From Alisma plantago-aquatica (taxonomy: Eukaryota > Streptophyta > Magnoliopsida > Alismatales > Alismataceae), in the NCBI GenBank assembly GCA_963693085.1, contig OY856411.1, positions 1,348,116,550 to 1,348,180,549 on the forward strand: 64,000 bases of DNA, read 5' to 3'. The notes under the pieces are model-generated. The model worked only from the letters and a program-made list of their open reading frames with translations. It ran no database searches and was not told the DNA's origin. A program made the position numbers and the translations under genes. Within the stretch, counting starts at the first letter, position 1, and every line of letters begins with the position of its first letter. Shown in pieces: positions 60,401-64,000 of this stretch.

Positions 60401-60727
60401 ATGCTCTTGAAGAACCGGTATAGTTGAGAGTTGTGTGGCGAGCTGATGTACAGGTGGACCTGTTGTCTTAAGATCCTGTTGTTTAGTGTTAGTACATGTA
60501 TATGTAATAGTTTACTATTCAATATGTAATATCAAATGTTGTAACAATTCATTATGTAATTATATGTTGAATGGTGAGCTCTTGTGGTATGGTTTGTTTC
60601 ATTGTTCATGTGCATGTGCTACTGTTGTTTCCTTATGACCTCCTCTAATTTTCTTCTTCTTATCCTAGTGTGTGGTGTTTAAATCAAAATTCTCGCTGAG
60701 GTGAGATTTCAATTTAGATGTCACACA
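57409..60727 (+). mobile_element. Truncated Ty3-type 3-prime end: PPT plus 3.26 kb LTR
   Basis: TTTTGAGGGTGAAATTTCTT and AAGGTGTGTAGGA precede TGTGATAGAG at 57465, matching the gypsy PPT and LTR start seen at 43014-43030. The LTR ends near GATGTCACACA at 60727. It includes a GC-rich part at 57950-58960 and AT-rich flanks. Because a PPT is present but the rest of the element is not, this is a truncated insertion rather than a simple solo LTR. Confidence 0.65.
59985..60130 (+). repeat. Tandem repeat (CTAACTCTTTGGTAGTGGTC)
   Basis: Five copies of CTAACTCTTTGGTAGTGGTC or close variants occur, some followed by ACATTGTACATATGA. The units alternate between about 22 and 38 bases. Confidence 0.9.
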
Positions 60728-60924
60728 TTAGATTAAGTTTTAGAGAATTCAGAGACCTCACATACTCCTATTGAGATCTACTCCTAAATCAAGTAAAAAT
60801 TCTCCAATTTTCACTAATATTGAGTATCCATCATACTCTACTACTTGGGTGGAAATCCGAAAGGATTTCCCCCTCTTTTGTTGTTGTTGTTGGGGTTTTT
60901 CTACTGTTGATCACTGCTGACATG

Positions 60925-61275
60925 GCTTGTCATTTTTGGACTCAGTGTGTAGGTGGTATTCTGCTTCTTCATGACTTCATTTGTCAGTTTTGGATACTGC
61001 GTGTCACTTTTGGACATAACGTGTCACCTATACCTTGACACAGTGTGTCATCCTTTGACACGTCGTGTCACCTACTTCTCCCCTAGCTTCTGTCAACTGA
61101 CACAGTGTGTCCTTCCAATAAAATGGCATGTCACTGGTTCTACTGGTGCTGAATGTTGCTACTATGCTACTAGACACAACATGTCTCTTCCTTGACCTAG
61201 CGTGTAGCCTGCTACTATTGCTTCTTGTATCAACTGGCATGACGTGTCGCTCAATGACACGACGTTTCCACTACT
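60925..61275 (+). repeat. Cluster of GACACnnnGTGTC-type words
   Basis: TGACACAGTGTGTCA, TTGACACGTCGTGTCACC, CTGACACAGTGTGTCC, GACACAACATGTCTC, CATGACGTGTCGC and TGACACGACGTTTCC occur within 350 bases, together with TAACGTGTCACC and GGCATGTCACTGG. Most are near-palindromes. The same style of motif cluster occurs in other LTR regions of the window. Confidence 0.8.
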
Positions 61276-62825
61276 ACCTATTACTTCATCTTGGTGTTCA
61301 ATAATGAATCTAGCATATCAAGGAGGTATCTATACATGGTGTATCCCTTGTTTCTCTTACCATCAACAATTATCTTCCCATTTTCATCATTTTAATTATT
61401 TTGTTTACACCCCCCCCGATCTTCCAACCCTACATAACCCTTTTTCCTACCTCCTCAATACTTGCTCCACCCCCTTAACATATTGAACCTATTCATCCTG
61501 CTGAGTAACATTCTAGTAGTTTATCTCCTCTTTCTATCGTGTTTACATTCTGATAGTCTTCCTTTTTTTCTTCTCTATATTCTAATTTTTTGACCAACTT
61601 TGGGTTGGAAAAAGATCCATTTATTTTTCTATCTAGATCTTTGTAATCGGGTCATGTTGCACTTTGACTTGCATTATTGGTTACCTCCTCGACATATTTT
61701 CCTACGCAACCGTACCTCTACCATTGTTTATGACTCTCCACACCAACCACTCTCTTGACTCTTTTTTTGGTTGGCGTGAGGGGGAGAATAGAGGATGAAG
61801 AGTAGATGGAAGAGATGAGATGGAGGAGAGACAAAGGAAGATAATTTAGTAATATACTACATGTATTTTGATGCCACTGATACTACTGATATATGGATCA
61901 TTTTTTTGCTATATGGTGTTCCTTTTGCTTCTATGTGATCCTTCTTTTGTTATGAGGATTTTTCATGATTGTGTTGTTGCTATAAGGAGATTTCTGCTAC
62001 AATTATTTCTTATTCATCATCTACTTCGACTGCTTCTATGATGTTACATATTGGGACGCCATTGTTGCTACTTGTGCTATGATTAGCATATTTTACTTGT
62101 TTCTTTATGCTTTTTCACTATCTATTGTTCATGCTCTATTTTGCACGTTGACTTTCTACTGTGGACCAACACTCTTTGGACTCTGTGAACTAGCACTCTT
62201 TGGACTTTGATGTCTACTATTGTGATGGATATTTTATGAGGAGGGAAGATGATGAAGACTTTTGTGGATGACTTTACATGGAGCTTCGTCTACATTATAT
62301 ATTGGAGTTATTTATTTGCTTGCTACTTTGTACACTGGTCTTTTATCTGCGTACGTCATCGACTTCTGCTATTATGTGCCAGCACTCCTTGGCTTGTCCA
62401 AGCTTTGTATATGTTAACTATTTTCTATTGTGATCCAACACTCTCTGGCTCATCCTTTCTTTGTTTGTACGTCGACTATTGTTGCTTCTTGTGACGTAGC
62501 ACTCTCTAGGACTTGTGATACAACACTCTATATCTACTATGATGATGACTCTAATGAATATCTTGGTGCCTATCCACTATTCTTTCTTCTGCTCTAGATG
62601 CCATTATGATTATCAACAAGTCTCTATGCCTGTCCAGATATTTGTTTCTTTGGAGTATCTACTTGATGGGGAGTCTTTGAGTGCTTGAATGACTTATTGT
62701 AACATTGAGGGGGAGAAATTTTTGTATGGTCTTAGTATCTTTTTATTCTCTTTAGTCTGTTTATTTGTATGTATGTCTGTCTGTCTATTACCAAGCTAAC
62801 TTGGGATTCTCCCAAGCTCTAGTCT

Positions 62826-62834
62826 GAGGGGGAG
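62826..62834 (+). promoter_or_regulatory. Polypurine tract of the copia-type element
   Basis: GAGGGGGAG lies directly before the right LTR start TGCTAGAATG. Confidence 0.8.
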
Positions 62835-63058
62835 TGCTAGAATGTCTATTTATGTAAGTGGTTTAGTCTTTTACTTAGTTGTATTTAGTCTAATTGTAAC
62901 ATGGGACCAATTGTGTATTGGCCCATTAGAGTTTGTCTAAGTGTTTGTATGCTTCCCCCTTATCTTATTTATAGGAAAGGGTGGATGCCTCCTATCTATA
63001 AAAGCAATAACAAAAACCTACATGTTTGGGTTTCTCCCCACTTATATCTCTTTCCACA
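62835..63058 (+). repeat. Right LTR of the copia-type element
   Basis: It aligns with 56831-57060 and ends TTTCCACA. The two LTRs differ by small indels near the start and scattered substitutions. Confidence 0.85.
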
Positions 63059-64000
63059 TGTAATTCTCACTTGATATATTTGGGAGTTTATCTCCTCTTG
63101 ATACCCCTTTTTTCTTTTGCATTCTTCATCTTGAATGAGGCATCATCTTTTAATGTTCTTAAATCAAGTAATCTTTTGAAAATATCATTTAATGTTCATA
63201 TTATTCACTCTTAATTCTATTGAACCCTTATTCATGTTATGACTTATTTAACACTTGCTAAACTCCATTATTCAAGCAATGGTGGCACATGTATGGTGTA
63301 GGTTAACGTGTGAGGGGCTATTAGGCCTTAGTTGTACATACTCCTCAGGTCTTAGTCCCTAAATCTGAGGTATCTTAACCTTAGTTTCACACACTCCTTG
63401 AGCATAGTATCTAAATTAGGGGTATTTCACCATTTTTGCACATAATCCATGGATTTTAGTCCATATATAGGCATTTTTTTGTAATACAACAATCATTGTC
63501 CATACTGTTAGATATTACTAGTCAGGCTTGTACACATGGATGTTGCTTGTTCTTGTTGGATCCTAGATGGGTGATTAGATGCTCTAGAGGGGGGGTGAAT
63601 AGAGCTGAAAGCACTTAAACAAAACTCATTAAACCTTCAAGATATATGACAAGATAAGGTTGCTAAATAGGTAATTTGAGTGCAACTAACACATACATAG
63701 AAAGGGAGAGAGAGATTGAGCATGCACCAATTAGACAAGCTATTTAGAGTGGTTCCACACTTCAAACTAGAAGTGTTTCAGTCCACTTGCCTAGAGAGGT
63801 CAACCTCTTGGACTTCTAAACTATTTCACTCTTATATTCATTCATAAGACATACAATGCATGACCAAACAAAACACTTACCTATCCAATACAAAGAGTCT
63901 TCAACCTTACCAAGGACTTACCCACTTTGCAAGAGTCTTCAGCCTTCTCCAAGGACTTACCCACTCTTGCACAAGTCTTTAGCCTTGCAGGGATCACCCA
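63059..64000. other. Edge of another repeat; no gene
   Basis: AT-rich to 63540. At 63583-63597 a purine run (AGAGGGGGGGTGAAT) resembles a PPT followed by an LTR-like start. From about 63890 the phrase CAAGGACTTACCCACT and words such as GAGTCTTCAGCCTT recur to the window edge. Confidence 0.4.
63890..64000 (+). repeat. Tandem repeat at window edge
   Basis: AGAGTCTTCAACCTTACCAA, GAGTCTTCAGCCTT and AAGTCTTTAGCCTT alternate with AAGGACTTACCCACT (twice). Unit length is about 45-50 bases. The array is cut by the window end. Confidence 0.8.

Larger units (their letters stand above)
60728..62834 (+). other. Non-coding interior of the copia-type element
   Basis: No pol domain appears in any frame. 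Local features are a GTGTCA motif cluster (60925-61270), phrases of the type CAACACTCTTTGGACT (62165-62515), a TGTC/TGTA microsatellite (62768-62787), and two GAGGGGGAG-type runs (62709 and 62826). The second run is the PPT. Confidence 0.5.
56831..63058 (+). mobile_element. Copia-type non-autonomous element with short LTRs and a nested insertion
   Basis: LTRs of about 230 and 224 bp flank the unit at 56831-57060 and 62835-63058. A PBS follows the left LTR and a GAGGGGGAG PPT precedes the right LTR. No gag or pol domain is readable in the interior. A Ty3-type 3-prime end (57409-60727) is embedded. This fits a non-autonomous copia derivative. The target-site duplication is unclear: TGTAA follows the right LTR and also occurs at 56839-56843. 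Confidence 0.75.

Overview
This window is plant nuclear DNA, AT-rich and almost entirely transposable elements inserted into one another. The evidence for a plant is the mix of families: Ty3/gypsy and Ty1/copia LTR retrotransposons primed by initiator-Met tRNA (variants of TGGTATCAGAGC), an L1-type LINE whose ORF1 has the plant-type CCHC knuckle, and a CACTA (En/Spm) DNA transposon with a TNP2-type transposase. I cannot name a species. I found no convincing host gene, tRNA, rRNA or CRISPR array. Nearly every open frame of 60-110 codons is LTR noise or an antisense shadow of decayed pol sequence.

Layout. 1-3.7 kb: an LTR-like promoter region with a cluster of short motifs, then minus-strand coding remnants including a Ty3-type protease. 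3.7-9.2 kb: plus-strand LTR-like DNA ending in a complete 2.0 kb Ty3-type LTR (7217-9215) preceded by a polypurine tract. 9.2-26.3 kb: a decayed minus-strand Ty3/gypsy element with LTRs at both ends, gag, PR, RT/RNase H and IN. It is split between RNase H and IN by a minus-strand Ty1/copia element (12193-21151) that keeps both LTRs, PBS, PPT and recognisable gag, PR, IN, RT and RNase H. 26.3-33.6 kb: intergenic repeats and a minus-strand Ty3-like non-autonomous element (internal region, PBS, roughly 3 kb LTR). 33.6-37 kb: a minus-strand L1 LINE with ORF1 and a truncated ORF2. 38.3-39.0 kb: an LTR-like promoter segment on the minus strand.

39.0-53.9 kb: a plus-strand non-autonomous Ty3-like element. 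It has a left LTR at 39029-40927, a PBS, about 2.1 kb of non-coding interior, a PPT and a right LTR starting at 43027. The right LTR is split by a complete CACTA element (44547-52959, 3-bp TAG duplication) and is cut off at about 53854, where a copia pol fragment begins. 56.8-63.1 kb: a copia-type element with 230-bp LTRs, PBS and PPT but no gag-pol, carrying an inserted Ty3-type 3-prime end with a 3.26 kb LTR. 63.1-64.0 kb: the edge of a further repeat.

The most interesting unit is the CACTA element. Transcribed right to left, it appears to have a GC-rich leader exon, an intron with good splice signals, and an intact 153-codon ORF with a B3-like pattern. A TNP2 transposase follows, broken by stops and frameshifts. 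Long inverted repeats (about 168 and 300 bp) lie on each side of the transposase, and both ends carry GTCGGTT-type subterminal motifs. The B3-like ORF could be the element's second, end-binding protein; that is inference.
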